Assembly (NCBI GenBank): GCA_964503885.1
Contig: CAZDCD010000024.1
Span: 1-64,000, forward strand
Source of the DNA: CAZDCD01 sp964503885
GTDB taxonomy: Bacteria > Bacteroidota > Bacteroidia > Bacteroidales > UBA10428
Direction of reading: 5' to 3'
DNA length: 64,000 nt
Numbering within the stretch: position 1 is the stretch's first letter; every line of letters starts with the position of its first letter. The translations under genes were made by a program, and so were the position numbers. Under the pieces are notes generated by a model, which was not told where the DNA came from, did no database searches, and worked only from the letters and a program-made list of their open reading frames with translations. This document shows, in pieces, positions 35,405-45,041 of the stretch.

Positions 35405-35569
35405 GATAAGAGAATTTGATTCAAAGGTATGATGCAGCAGGGTATAAAATCGTTGCGTGGGGTGGTTTTTTTGAATATCAGATATCAATTAACGAAGTGC
35501 TAAAGATTTTAACTTCATCATTCTTCATTCCTTGATCATTATTCAATTACCACCCCCTCTGTCTGCTAT

Positions 35570-35680
35570 CTGCCTGGCAGGCAGGCAACTTCCCTTAGGG
35601 GGGAGATACCATTACCCGGCCTGGGGTTCTGTCCCCGGAGTGCATTTCCCCTCTCCTTCAGGAGAAAGCCAGGGAGAGGT
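35570..35680. repeat. GC-rich intergenic palindromes
   Basis: CTGCC-tggca-GGCAG at 35570-35584, GGGG-ttctgt-CCCC near 35623-35636, and CCTCTCC...GGAGAGG at 35650-35656/35673-35679. They lie between the serpin gene and the 3' end of the next minus-strand gene; the last may act as its terminator. Style differs from the surrounding AT-richer spacers, as for a dispersed intergenic repeat. Confidence 0.5.
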
Positions 35681-35702
35681 GTAGTCTTATCAACCATTTT
35701 CT

Positions 35703-37778
35703 TTAAAACCCGGCTTTTACGGTGGCCTGGAATTGCGATTTCATACTTCCGTGAATCGTATCGAGGCCCGAACCAATGGTATCGCAATTGTAGTAGTTTA
35801 CAATGCTGTATTTAAGCCAGATGGAAATATTTTTTGCAGACTTCCATTTTACCATCAGGTAGCTTTTCAGGCCGTTATCCTGCAATGCAGGTACCGAAAA
35901 GGTATACAGGGGAGCATTTTCATAGGCATAAATTCTTGAATCGTACGATTCTGAATAGAACCTGCATAGCCGCAACCATATTGAAAGCGAAATGTTTTGC
36001 GGATGAAAAATGAAATCCTGATACACCAGATATCCGTTTTCATTTTTTTTGTCTTCCTCTTTATAGACCACCCACTCCAGCCTGCTTTTTAATTCGAAAG
36101 CCTTATTGATCTTCCACTGAATTCCGGAGCGCATTTTATTCACATGATACCGGTTGACATATGCAACAGCAGCGGTCTCGCTGTCGTCGTTTGTGCATTT
36201 TATTTCGTTCCTGATCCGCACGCTGCAGCTTATCTTGCCGGCCGGGGTATAATCGATCTGCAGCATGCAATCTCTTCCGGTCGAAGGGGAATATACAGAA
36301 TACCTGAGCCAGGGTGATCTGAAAATATCGAAATAAGCCGAAAACCTTATGTACCTGAAAGGATACAAGGTTGCTGCGGTATATATCCCCTGTTCATTAT
36401 TTTTTGATGAATATGCAGCATAGGAATTGTTGTATAGCGTAACAAACCTCTTCGAATAATTGCGGTATACCACCGTGAAATCAGCCGGTGAATTTGCAGC
36501 AAATTCAAGTCCGTGAAGGTTACCCCAACCACCATTTCCATATGAGGCTTCTCCAAAAAGCAGCACATCATGGCAGCGATACCTGTAGTCGAAACTCAGA
36601 GCGGTAAGCGAAGAACCGTTAAATGCATAAAGATTGTATGGTTTGGGCGGAGGTAAATAATATCCGTTAAGTCTGTAATGTACAACTGTTGTTCCGATCC
36701 TCAGGTTGGTTTTCTTTACCGTCAGGTTTGCCCCGGTCATGGTTTCATTGATCCTGCTATCATCCATGATCTCAGAAGGAGTTCTGTGATATCCGCTGGT
36801 CTGGAACGATGAAAAGACAAGACTGCCGTTATCAAGCGTATCAGTGATATTGCCGTCGTTTTTTTTAACTGAAAAAAAAGCACTGATCTCTGCGTCTTTA
36901 ATGGCAATCGTCGAGGCAATTCCGCGAAAGAAGGCGTTCTCACCCGACGATGTATATTTTTTAATGCCTTCCGGGTATCTCGAAATGGACGAAGTCAATC
37001 CGCTTCCTGACATCGCCAGTCCTTTCCAGATCAATAGTCCCTGACCAAATTGCAGAGTATAATCCCCGGCTGTAATATTCTTAAAAATGCCCCTGTTTTT
37101 TACCTGCACATATCCCGAGAAGAAATCCAATCCACACCTGGTGCTGTTCCTGAAAAATTCCTCCCCGGCATCTTTCTCAACCTGCAGGCCTGCTGCAATG
37201 TCATCGCCATACTGAAAGGAATATCTCACTCTGACACGGTTTGCATCACCGAGGTAACGGTTCCTGCCCGGATCGATCCGCAGCACAGAATCGGGGACAG
37301 GCATATACCCCTCGCTTTTTTCTATGATCCTTCCCGTTTGAAGGATCAGTTCATTTCTTCCTCTTTTAATAATACCTCTCTTATTCAAACCACGTACGGT
37401 ATCAAAATTGCCAATCGTGATAAAAGGTTCAAGCCACATGATCAGCCTGTTATCAAAGCCATAAACATAGGCTATTTCGTGAATACTGACCACAGGCCCT
37501 TTATTTTTTATATAATCAAGCAGGCTTTTAATTTGGTAATCGGTCAGAAATCCCAATTTCGCAAGGTCATCATATGAACAGGTATTGATCTCCAGCGGAT
37601 ATTCAGAAAAATACCACAGGTTTTCGACGAGACTTGTATAATCTGTATTATCCTCCCGGTTTTCAGCTATTTCTTCGATAATCGATCCGATATACTGATC
37701 CTCCGACCATTCCTGTGCCGTCACTGAAAAATGCACGAAAATCCCCAGCAGAATTGCGCATAAACGGTTGACAACCAT
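35703..37778 (-). CDS. Helix-hairpin-helix outer-membrane beta-barrel protein
   Basis: 691 residues with a signal peptide (MVVNRLCAILLGIFVHFSVTAQ). Residues about 50-135 contain ComEA-like helix-hairpin-helix units (INTCSYDDLAKLGFLTDYQIKSLLDYI; the second begins KGPVVSIHEIAYVYGF). The rest, about 150-691, is aromatic-rich and alternating, as in a large outer-membrane barrel, ending in ...GSMKSQFQATVKAGF with terminal Phe. Proteins of this architecture recur in Bacteroidota but their job is not known to me; DNA binding or uptake is conceivable from the HHH motif only. ATG at 37778 preferred to a TTG at 37811. Stands alone; downstream are the palindromes at 35570-35680. Confidence 0.75.
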   Translation of the reverse strand: MVVNRLCAILLGIFVHFSVTAQEWSEDQYIGSIIEEIAENREDNTDYTSLVENLWYFSEYPLEINTCSYDDLAKLGFLTDYQIKSLLDYIKNKGPVVSIHEIAYVYGFDNRLIMWLEPFITIGNFDTVRGLNKRGIIKRGRNELILQTGRIIEKSEGYMPVPDSVLRIDPGRNRYLGDANRVRVRYSFQYGDDIAAGLQVEKDAGEEFFRNSTRCGLDFFSGYVQVKNRGIFKNITAGDYTLQFGQGLLIWKGLAMSGSGLTSSISRYPEGIKKYTSSGENAFFRGIASTIAIKDAEISAFFSVKKNDGNITDTLDNGSLVFSSFQTSGYHRTPSEIMDDSRINETMTGANLTVKKTNLRIGTTVVHYRLNGYYLPPPKPYNLYAFNGSSLTALSFDYRYRCHDVLLFGEASYGNGGWGNLHGLEFAANSPADFTVVYRNYSKRFVTLYNNSYAAYSSKNNEQGIYTAATLYPFRYIRFSAYFDIFRSPWLRYSVYSPSTGRDCMLQIDYTPAGKISCSVRIRNEIKCTNDDSETAAVAYVNRYHVNKMRSGIQWKINKAFELKSRLEWVVYKEEDKKNENGYLVYQDFIFHPQNISLSIWLRLCRFYSESYDSRIYAYENAPLYTFSVPALQDNGLKSYLMVKWKSAKNISIWLKYSIVNYYNCDTIGSGLDTIHGSMKSQFQATVKAGF

Positions 37779-38036
37779 AAACGTAAAAGAATTACCAATA
37801 ACTCGTTGCAAAATACTAAAAATCGTTCAGATATAAAAGACATAAGCCAATTAAAAAAGAAATTCTTCATTCCGGTTCAATTCAGGGCATCCTGTTATTG
37901 ATATTTTACAGGATTGGATTAATTTTGAACAACTGCTGAAACAATCCGTATTTCAGTATCCGGATAAGAAATGTATGGAGGATAGCCGGCCTTACCGGAT
38001 TATAATGAAATCCGGCATTAAATTTTTCTTAAAAGC

Positions 38037-40259
38037 ATGCCGATTATGAAAAATGCCCCGAAAAAATACATCAACTGGTTTTTTAAGGTGTTCATTCCCT
38101 GCTGCATGGTTCTTAGCGGTTGTGGAGAACGCGGCAATACCAAAACGATAAGTATTTTATATCTTGAGGATGTGCCACAACAGGTATTTGGGGTAAAAAA
38201 GCTGGCTGAGGTAGTGAATGTTAAGAGGGAAAATGATCCTGACCGCGCAGCTATCGCGGTGATTTCATCCAAAGAACGCAGTTCAGGGTATCATTTAGCA
38301 GCTGAATATGAATCAATTGCACCGGAAGGATTTTCGATCAGACGTCTCTCCCGTAAAAAAATTGCAATCCTGGCGGCAGACGAATCCGGGTCGATGTATG
38401 GACTGCTGGAGGTAGCGGAACAGATGCAGGCAGGAAAAACAATCAAAACCATAGAGGAAAAAAAAGTCAATCCCGGTTATGCTTTCAGGGCCATAAAATT
38501 CAATTTGCCCTGGAATTCATACAGGGTGCATGAAAGTCTTCAGCTCCATGAGGAGACCGTGCGCAACCTGGAATTCTGGAAAAGCTTCCTGGATATGATG
38601 GCAGAGAACAGGTTTAATGTACTGACATTATGGAATCTACATCCGTTCACCTATATGATCCGTGCAAAAAACTTTCCCGAGGCATGCCCGTTCTCCGATG
38701 ATGAACTGAAATCGTGGCAGGAATTCTGGCATGGTCTGTTTAAAATGGCTGGTGACCATGGAATAAAAACATATCTGATAAACTGGAATATTTTCGTATC
38801 GCCGTCCTTTGCCAAAGCCCATGGTGTTGCTGATTACTGCCTGCCTGAGATGGAAGGAAAGGAATATTACGGTAAGGGTGATTATTCCCCTATTGTTCAG
38901 CAATATACACGTGAAAGCATGACCCAGCTCATTGATGAGTACCCTGAACTTACTGGTTTTGGCGTGAGCCAGAATGAACGGATGGAGGGGGTGGATGAAC
39001 AGGTATGGCAGGACTGGATTGTGGATACGTATTTCGATGCAATGGACAGTGCAAGCCGCAAAATTGAATTTATTATGCGGGCTCACACCCATCCGGCTCC
39101 GGAACTGACAAGAAAAGCCATTGAGGACAATGCTTACAGGCTGGGTAAAGTTTGGGTACCGGTTAAGTTCAACTGGTCACATGCGCATGCAACGCCAAAG
39201 TTAATGTACATTCATGGAGGATCACGATCCAAATCATTATGGGAGCCGGAACCCAAAAATTATAAAATGGTGTTTACCATGAGAAACGAAGATTTTTTCA
39301 TCCTCCGCTGGGGTGAACCTGACTTTATACGGTGCGTCATTCATGAGAATCATCAGGACTACCTCGGGGGATTCATGATTGGGTCAGAAACATATATACC
39401 TGCAAAAGAATACATTACAAAGCCAGGTGATTATCTGAACTGGAAGTATGCTTTCGAAAAGCAATGGTTGTTTTATATGGTCTGGGGAAGATTGCTGTAC
39501 GATCCGGGTACATCCGACGCCCGTTTTGCACAGGCATTCGACCGGAAATACGGCATTGATTTTGGAAACAAGCTTATAGAAGCCCATAAGCTTGCCGATA
39601 AAATGCCGCTGTACCTGGCTTCATTTTATGCGGCATCATGGGATTTCACGTTGTATTCAGAAGGTTTCCTTGCCGGTTACCGTTCAAATATGGGATGCCT
39701 TTATGACGGGGAATCCCCGTTTATATCCGTAGATGAGATCATAGGGACTGTGACCCTGGATACGGCTCTTATTTCAATAAGCGATTATGTGGCCGGAAAT
39801 TATTCCGGTTCCGGAAAAACAAATCCGCTTCAGCTGGCTGATGAGCTTGAAAAGAACGGGAACAGTGCCCTGGAGATTTTAAGCAAAATATCTACTTCCG
39901 ATCCTGCGCTGAACTATGAGATCGACGATATAAAAACATGGGCAACCCTGAGCTTGTACTTCAGCGAAAAATTAAAGGGTGGAACAGCCCTGCAGTATTT
40001 CAGGGTTACCGGTGATCCTGCAAAACAAAAGGAAAGCATTCAGCATCTTGAATCAGCATTAGCGTATTGGGAAAAAATAGGTTCAATCACTCAAAAGTAT
40101 ATCGATGATATTCCTTTGCTACATCTGGGCGACCGGTTCAATAACGGCGGAAACAAAAGAACCCTGACCCGGTTTTCATGGTCTGAACTTACAGTTGAAG
40201 TCAGGCGTGATATCGAAATTGCGAGAAAAGCAGTCCCGGGTAAGGGATCCATGTATTAA
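38037..40259 (+). CDS. Glycosidase-like lipoprotein (alpha-glucuronidase/GH20-like fold)
   Basis: 740 residues with a lipobox (VLSGC, near residue 29). An N-terminal alpha/beta domain (ESGSMYGLLEVAEQM near 125) is of the type that precedes the barrel in alpha-glucuronidases and hexosaminidases; then a TIM-barrel-like section with NLEFWKSFLDMMAENRFNVLTLWNLHPF, a candidate acidic pair around GFGVSQNERMEG, and HENHQDYLGGFMIGSETY. The C-terminal third is helical. Exact GH family not settled; GH67-like is the best guess. No polysaccharide-utilisation SusC/SusD pair is nearby. ATG at 38046 is an alternative start. Confidence 0.65.
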   Translation: MPIMKNAPKKYINWFFKVFIPCCMVLSGCGERGNTKTISILYLEDVPQQVFGVKKLAEVVNVKRENDPDRAAIAVISSKERSSGYHLAAEYESIAPEGFSIRRLSRKKIAILAADESGSMYGLLEVAEQMQAGKTIKTIEEKKVNPGYAFRAIKFNLPWNSYRVHESLQLHEETVRNLEFWKSFLDMMAENRFNVLTLWNLHPFTYMIRAKNFPEACPFSDDELKSWQEFWHGLFKMAGDHGIKTYLINWNIFVSPSFAKAHGVADYCLPEMEGKEYYGKGDYSPIVQQYTRESMTQLIDEYPELTGFGVSQNERMEGVDEQVWQDWIVDTYFDAMDSASRKIEFIMRAHTHPAPELTRKAIEDNAYRLGKVWVPVKFNWSHAHATPKLMYIHGGSRSKSLWEPEPKNYKMVFTMRNEDFFILRWGEPDFIRCVIHENHQDYLGGFMIGSETYIPAKEYITKPGDYLNWKYAFEKQWLFYMVWGRLLYDPGTSDARFAQAFDRKYGIDFGNKLIEAHKLADKMPLYLASFYAASWDFTLYSEGFLAGYRSNMGCLYDGESPFISVDEIIGTVTLDTALISISDYVAGNYSGSGKTNPLQLADELEKNGNSALEILSKISTSDPALNYEIDDIKTWATLSLYFSEKLKGGTALQYFRVTGDPAKQKESIQHLESALAYWEKIGSITQKYIDDIPLLHLGDRFNNGGNKRTLTRFSWSELTVEVRRDIEIARKAVPGKGSMY

Positions 40260-40503
40260 ACCTGTCCCCCTTAAATATCCGTCATATTGCATACATTACG
40301 CTATTTGTACAAATTTCAATCCCCGAATTTTCGGTCTTACTGAACACACGGTTGAATATTCAATTTTGATAACCATTGACTTGCAACCAAAAAAACCATA
40401 CATTTGAACCCCGCAAGTTATAAGTAACCGGTTGCATTATGGCTTGCCGAAGAAAATTCATCTAAAACAGCAAACCGGAATCACTAAAACAGGAGAAAAA
40501 AAA

Positions 40504-40686
40504 ATGAAACAAAACGTACAAGGTAATGCCCCTGCCGGCGCCGTTTATGGCCTCGGACTGATAGGGGCTGCAATTTATTACATTTCTGTTTCTGCAAGCT
40601 TCTGGATGGGTGTGCTTGGAATTCTTAAAGCCATTGTATGGCCGGCATTTCTTGTTTATGAAGCCTTGAAACACCTGGCCATGTAA
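40504..40686 (+). CDS. Small two-helix membrane protein, unknown function
   Basis: 60 residues: short polar start (MKQNVQGNAPAG), then two hydrophobic segments (AVYGLGLIGAAIYYISVSAS and WMGVLGILKAIVWPAFLVYE) and a short tail. This small protein type (VYGLGLIGAxIYY, LKAIVWPAFLVYE) is seen in many bacteria with no known role. A Shine-Dalgarno (AGGAG) 9 bases before the ATG at 40504 decides this start over an upstream one at 40432. A hairpin at 40709-40733 follows. Confidence 0.75.
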   Translation: MKQNVQGNAPAGAVYGLGLIGAAIYYISVSASFWMGVLGILKAIVWPAFLVYEALKHLAM

Positions 40687-40708
40687 TTTCACAGGGAGAT
40701 TTTTCAGT

Positions 40709-40733
40709 ATCTGCCTGACTGGGCCGGGCAGAT
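40709..40733. terminator. Hairpin between convergent genes
   Basis: ATCTGCC (40709-40715) pairs with GGCAGAT (40727-40733) across an 11-base loop, between the small membrane protein and the convergent FadL/PorV-like gene. No strong T run; probably a bidirectional terminator. Confidence 0.5.
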
Positions 40734-40753
40734 GCGGATTACGGAATACCCGT

Positions 40754-41587
40754 TCAGAACGAATAACTCATGGAGAGATGCGGAGCAAATCCCAGAATAA
40801 AATGATGGGAAAAGGCCATATCGGCTTTTATCCGTTTTTGGGAAAATCCCACTCCGAACGAATAATGGGAAAATTCACCTGAAGAAACACCCAGGCGGGC
40901 ATAGATGCTTTCAATAACCTGGTATTCAGCCCCACCTTTGATCACTAACGGGTATTCCGAATTTTTCTCAGTCTCGGCAACTATCAACAGCTTTTCACTT
41001 GCCTGCCAGCCTAATCCGGCTTCAATGATCACAGGCACCCTTTCGTCCTCCAGGCCTTTATAGGAAGAACCAGTAGGGTTATACACATACAATCCGAAAG
41101 AAAGGGTTTCAAGCGGACGGTAATATATACCGCCTTCAACCGCCAGTGTTGCTGTGTTACCATAATCGTTTGCCTGGTATACATTCAGCAGGTCAAGCTG
41201 TATACCGGCTGCAAAATTCTCACCGAAAGGTTTGCCGAATCCGAGGCATATTTTACTCTCATTGAATTTTGCCGACCCGTAAAACGTCAGGTTCACGCCT
41301 ATTGTGCCTGTACCTGTGGGTATAGCGGCAGCCAGCGATTGCTGCGCGAAATCGTTCATGATAAACTTATTCTCATAATGATAGCCGAATGCAAGCACTT
41401 TATAAAAACCCAGGCAGGCCTGGTTGTGGTAATTGGCCCAAAGATCGATCAGCACGGTTCCGGCATTCGACATGGCTGCTGCCCTTGCACCCGAGGGAAA
41501 ATTATCCTGAGCCTCTGAACGGCAGAAATTTACCGTAGAAAGCAGGAGAAGCAGGCAATATTTCCATATTATCCGGTATCCGCGCAT
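40754..41587 (-). CDS. PorV/PorQ-like outer-membrane protein
   Basis: 277 residues: signal peptide ending CRSEAQ, the plug-like start PSGARAAAMSNAGTVLIDLWANYHNQA found in PorV/PorQ-type FadL-fold proteins of Bacteroidota, then alternating barrel strands ending in HLSMSYSF with terminal Phe. PorV- and PorQ-type proteins assist T9SS secretion or lipid-related transport; which applies here is open. It follows purE (41644) on the same strand with a 56-base gap, probably by chance rather than function. Confidence 0.7.
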   Translation of the reverse strand: MRGYRIIWKYCLLLLLSTVNFCRSEAQDNFPSGARAAAMSNAGTVLIDLWANYHNQACLGFYKVLAFGYHYENKFIMNDFAQQSLAAAIPTGTGTIGVNLTFYGSAKFNESKICLGFGKPFGENFAAGIQLDLLNVYQANDYGNTATLAVEGGIYYRPLETLSFGLYVYNPTGSSYKGLEDERVPVIIEAGLGWQASEKLLIVAETEKNSEYPLVIKGGAEYQVIESIYARLGVSSGEFSHYSFGVGFSQKRIKADMAFSHHFILGFAPHLSMSYSF

Positions 41588-41643
41588 AGTGATCTGGAGT
41601 GTTAATGCTTAACTTGAGAGAACTGCCGCAAAGTATACCCCTG

Positions 41644-42150
41644 TCAGTTGACTTTAAACGGGTATTTTACATTTTTCAATTCCTGGTTTGCCTTAATAAT
41701 TTTACCCTTCAATCCTTCCTTAAATTTCTTCAACCGCTCAGCGATCGTCTCATCACCAATCGCGAGCATCTCGGCTGCCAGGATCCCCGCATTTTGTGCC
41801 GCATTAATTCCGACTGTGGCAACAGGTATACCCGGAGGCATCTGCACAATGGAAAGAAGCGAATCCAGACCTTCGAGAGAGGCATTCACAGGAACGCCTA
41901 TCACCGGCAGGGTGGTCATGGCAGCAATAACACCCGGCAAATGCGCCGCCATACCCGCCGCGGCAATAATCACCTTAATCCCTTTCGATTCGGCATTTCC
42001 TGCAAATTTCTCCACCTCATCCGGTGTCCGGTGAGCTGATAAAGCATTCATTTCAAATGGAATTTCAAGCTCATTCAGAAATCCGGCTGCTTTTTCCATC
42101 ACCGGAAGGTCCGAAGTGCTTCCCATGATGATACTAACTTTTGCGGTCAT
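41644..42150 (-). CDS. purE: N5-carboxyaminoimidazole ribonucleotide mutase PurE
   Basis: PurE converts N5-CAIR to CAIR in purine biosynthesis. The 168-residue protein has GSTSDLPVMEKA (residues 10-21) and the active-site SAHRTP (residues 38-43), the AAGMAAHLPGV loop and PVIGVPV, all class I PurE features. Its usual partner PurK is not adjacent. Divergent from hpt, with 87 bases between, so purine synthesis and salvage start from a shared intergenic region. Confidence 0.95.
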   Translation of the reverse strand: MTAKVSIIMGSTSDLPVMEKAAGFLNELEIPFEMNALSAHRTPDEVEKFAGNAESKGIKVIIAAAGMAAHLPGVIAAMTTLPVIGVPVNASLEGLDSLLSIVQMPPGIPVATVGINAAQNAGILAAEMLAIGDETIAERLKKFKEGLKGKIIKANQELKNVKYPFKVN

Positions 42151-42237
42151 AGGAAAGATTTTTTAGTTTTTATTATTTGGGTTAAAAATAAGCCAATAAT
42201 TTGTATTTTCGCAACGAACTTTTAGACCGGCTTACCG

Positions 42238-42777
42238 ATGAACATAATACAGATAATAGACAAACGCTTTGAATTGTTCATACAGGGCAAGGAAATTGAA
42301 GATGCAGTAGATCGGGTAGCATTGAGAATGAATACAGATCTTGCCGAAAAGGATGTTCTCTTCCTCGGTATTCTTAACGGGGCATTTATGTTTGCCTCCG
42401 ATCTGCTTAAAAGAATAACCTTCACCTGCAGCATTTCATTCCTGAAGCTTGTGTCGTACAAAGGTACTTCAAGCACCGGATCGGTGAACAGGCTTATCGG
42501 GTTAAACGAGGATATTGCAGGAAAAACTGTAGTAATCCTTGAAGATATCATTGATTCGGGATTAACTATTGAAAACACCATGAAACAGCTAAAGGGGTAC
42601 GAACCGGAAGAAATTAAGATCGCTGCCCTGCTGGTAAAACGTGAAAACATCAGTAAAGAAGTGGTGATCGATTATGCAGGTATTGAGATACCGAATGATT
42701 TTGTGATAGGTTACGGGCTTGATTATAATGGTTACGGAAGAAATTTAAAGGATATTTATAAAGCAATATACTATTAA
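42238..42777 (+). CDS. hpt: Hypoxanthine phosphoribosyltransferase
   Basis: Salvages hypoxanthine or guanine with PRPP to IMP or GMP. The 179-residue protein has the PRPP loop VVILEDIIDSGLTIENT (about 97-113), an FLGILNGAFMFASDLLKRI segment and the C-terminal FVIGYGLDYNGYGRNL typical of bacterial Hpt. It is first in a plus-strand run hpt-adk-obg-PAP2; adk begins after 10 bases. Confidence 0.95.
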   Translation: MNIIQIIDKRFELFIQGKEIEDAVDRVALRMNTDLAEKDVLFLGILNGAFMFASDLLKRITFTCSISFLKLVSYKGTSSTGSVNRLIGLNEDIAGKTVVILEDIIDSGLTIENTMKQLKGYEPEEIKIAALLVKRENISKEVVIDYAGIEIPNDFVIGYGLDYNGYGRNLKDIYKAIYY

Positions 42778-42787
42778 AAAGAGGGTT

Positions 42788-43363
42788 ATGCTGAACATTG
42801 TATTATTCGGACCTCCGGGTGCAGGAAAAGGAACACAGGCAGAAAAGATCATTGATAAGTACCGGCTGGTGCATCTGTCGACCGGAGATATCCTGAGGAG
42901 TGAGCTCGCTGCACAGACAATCCTGGGCCGGGAGACAAAAAAGTATATGGATAAGGGAGAATTAGTGCCTGATTCGGTGGTTATCGGAATGATCGGTTCA
43001 AAGCTCGATGAGAATCAGGATGCAAAAGGATTCATATTCGACGGCTTTCCGAGAACAACAGCGCAGGCAGAAGCACTGGATAATCTGTTACAAAAAAAAG
43101 GAACAGCAATATCGATGATGCTATCCCTGGAGGTTGAGAAGGATGAGTTGGTAAGGCGACTGCTCGGTCGCGGACAGGCAAGCGGCAGATCGGACGACCA
43201 GGATGAATCGATCATCGAAAACCGGATTAAGGTTTACAACAGTGAAACTGCTCCTGTAATAGAGTTTTATGAGAAACAGGGCAAATACCGCCCGGTGAAG
43301 GGTATGGGAACTATCGACGATATATTTGAACGGCTGGGTAAGGCAATTGATTCGGTTAACTGA
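42788..43363 (+). CDS. adk: Adenylate kinase
   Basis: Interconverts ATP + AMP and 2 ADP. The 191-residue protein has the P-loop GPPGAGKGTQAEK (7-19), the AMP-binding STGDILRSE and FDGFPRTTAQAE, and a short LID (GRGQASGRSDDQDE) without the zinc ligands of long forms. A short-type Adk. Located 10 bases after hpt, which supports a nucleotide-metabolism operon. Confidence 0.95.
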   Translation: MLNIVLFGPPGAGKGTQAEKIIDKYRLVHLSTGDILRSELAAQTILGRETKKYMDKGELVPDSVVIGMIGSKLDENQDAKGFIFDGFPRTTAQAEALDNLLQKKGTAISMMLSLEVEKDELVRRLLGRGQASGRSDDQDESIIENRIKVYNSETAPVIEFYEKQGKYRPVKGMGTIDDIFERLGKAIDSVN

Positions 43364-43437
43364 ACACATTCTTTTTCATTCAGACCATATATCACGGGAT
43401 TATTTAACTCCGTTTTTACCGCCAATCAACAGGCTTA

Positions 43438-44430
43438 ATGACAGAGTCAAACTTTATCGACTATATCAGGATCTTCTGCCGGTCAGGTAAAGGAGGCGCC
43501 GGAAGTGTACATCTTCGCAGGGAAAAATATATCCCGAAAGGAGGGCCTGACGGTGGTGACGGTGGCCGCGGAGGACACGTTATTCTCAGGGGCAACAGAA
43601 ACCTTTGGACCCTTTTGCATCTGAGGTATACCAAACATATTTTTGCAGAAAACGGAAAAGGCGGCTCAGGCGGACTCAAAACCGGAGCAGAAGGCAAAGA
43701 TGTGATTGTGGAAGTACCCCTTGGTACCATAGCCAGACCAGATGATACAAGCGAAATGCTGTTTGAAATAACGCATCATGAGGAAGAACATGTTCTCGCC
43801 AGGGGCGGAAGAGGAGGACTGGGAAACAACCATTTCAAAACGGCTACCAATCAGACTCCCCGTTATGCCCAACCTGGAGAACCAGCCATTGAAGGATGGT
43901 ATGTTCTTGAACTGAAACTGCTGGCTGATGTTGGCTTGGTCGGTTTTCCCAATGCAGGTAAATCGACGCTGCTATCGGTAGTATCAGCAGCGAAACCCAA
44001 AATTGCCGATTATCCCTTTACCACATTGACACCCAATCTGGGTATTGTATCCTACCGTGAAAACCGGTCGTTCGTGATGGCAGACATACCGGGTATAATT
44101 GAAGGAGCAAGCGAAGGAAAGGGACTGGGATTGAGGTTTCTCAGGCATATAGAACGCAACTCACTGCTGCTGTTTTTAATTCCTGCCGACAGCGAAAATA
44201 TCAGCGAGGAATATAGGATTTTGTTGGAGGAAATACGGCGTTATAATCCTGAACTCCTCGATAAAAAAAGACTTCTGGCCATAACCAAAGCGGATATGCT
44301 CGATGAAGAATTGACCGGAGAAATGCAAAAAGGACTGCCTGAGATCGGTTCGGTTTTTATTTCGTCAATACAGAATTACCATATCGACCAGTTGAAAGAT
44401 ATGATATGGAATGCGCTTAACGCTTCATAA
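43438..44430 (+). CDS. obg: GTPase Obg
   Basis: Ribosome-associated essential GTPase linked to 50S assembly and stringent signalling. 330 residues: glycine-rich Obg fold (GKGGAGSVHLRREKY, GPDGGDGGRGG), G1 GFPNAGKST near 170, G3 DIPGI near 217, G4 TKAD near 279 and G5 SSI. The C-terminal OCT domain of longer homologues is absent, common in the Bacteroidota. PAP2 gene starts 12 bases downstream. Confidence 0.95.
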   Translation: MTESNFIDYIRIFCRSGKGGAGSVHLRREKYIPKGGPDGGDGGRGGHVILRGNRNLWTLLHLRYTKHIFAENGKGGSGGLKTGAEGKDVIVEVPLGTIARPDDTSEMLFEITHHEEEHVLARGGRGGLGNNHFKTATNQTPRYAQPGEPAIEGWYVLELKLLADVGLVGFPNAGKSTLLSVVSAAKPKIADYPFTTLTPNLGIVSYRENRSFVMADIPGIIEGASEGKGLGLRFLRHIERNSLLLFLIPADSENISEEYRILLEEIRRYNPELLDKKRLLAITKADMLDEELTGEMQKGLPEIGSVFISSIQNYHIDQLKDMIWNALNAS

Positions 44431-44442
44431 TCCTGCGATGAG

Positions 44443-45036
44443 ATGTTGGATTTTCTGAACAACACCGATACCCGACTCTTTCTTTTCCTGAACGGATTTC
44501 ATTCCCCGTTCTGGGATGGTGTAATGCTTGCTGTCAGCGGCAAAGCCGAGTGGATACCCCTTTATGTGCTCATCCTGGCCTGGCTGGTATACAGGTTGCG
44601 GCTCAGATCGGTTCCCATTATTGTTGCTGTCGTCCTGCTGATTGTATTGAGTGATCAGCTTTCGGTGATCTTGTTTAAAAATACCGTACACCGGCTCAGG
44701 CCATGCCATAATCCTGCAATTCAGGACTTTGTGCACCTGGTCAGAAATCACTGCGGGGGTAAATACGGATTTATTTCGAACCATGCAGCGAACACATTCG
44801 CACTGGCTGCTTTTACCTCATTTGTTTTCAGGAATAGACTCTACAGCTTATTTATTTTTATCTGGGCCTTACTGGTATCCTACAGCAGGATATACCTGGG
44901 AGTGCACTACCCGGGTGATCTGCTGGCAGGTGCAGTTTTCGGGGTCATCCTGGCTTACGGGATACGGATCCTGTACATGAAAATTGCCAGGCGGAAAGGA
45001 ATGAGCCTGTTCGCAGATCTGACATCCAAGGATTAA
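44443..45036 (+). CDS. PAP2-family membrane phosphatase
   Basis: 197 residues with about five membrane helices and the three PAP2 motifs: KNTVHRLRP (KxxxxxxRP), SNHAANT (in place of PSGH) and SRIYLGVHYPGD (SRxxxxxHxxxD). Likely an undecaprenyl-diphosphate or phosphatidate/PGP phosphatase acting at the outer face of the cytoplasmic membrane; substrate not decided. It ends 5 bases from the convergent pepT stop, with no terminator between them. Confidence 0.88.
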   Translation: MLDFLNNTDTRLFLFLNGFHSPFWDGVMLAVSGKAEWIPLYVLILAWLVYRLRLRSVPIIVAVVLLIVLSDQLSVILFKNTVHRLRPCHNPAIQDFVHLVRNHCGGKYGFISNHAANTFALAAFTSFVFRNRLYSLFIFIWALLVSYSRIYLGVHYPGDLLAGAVFGVILAYGIRILYMKIARRKGMSLFADLTSKD

Positions 45037-45041
45037 CCCTG

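Noticed and set aside
44100..44250. A possible C-terminal extension of Obg
   Set aside because: The protein ends normally after the G domain; many Bacteroidota Obg proteins lack the OCT domain.
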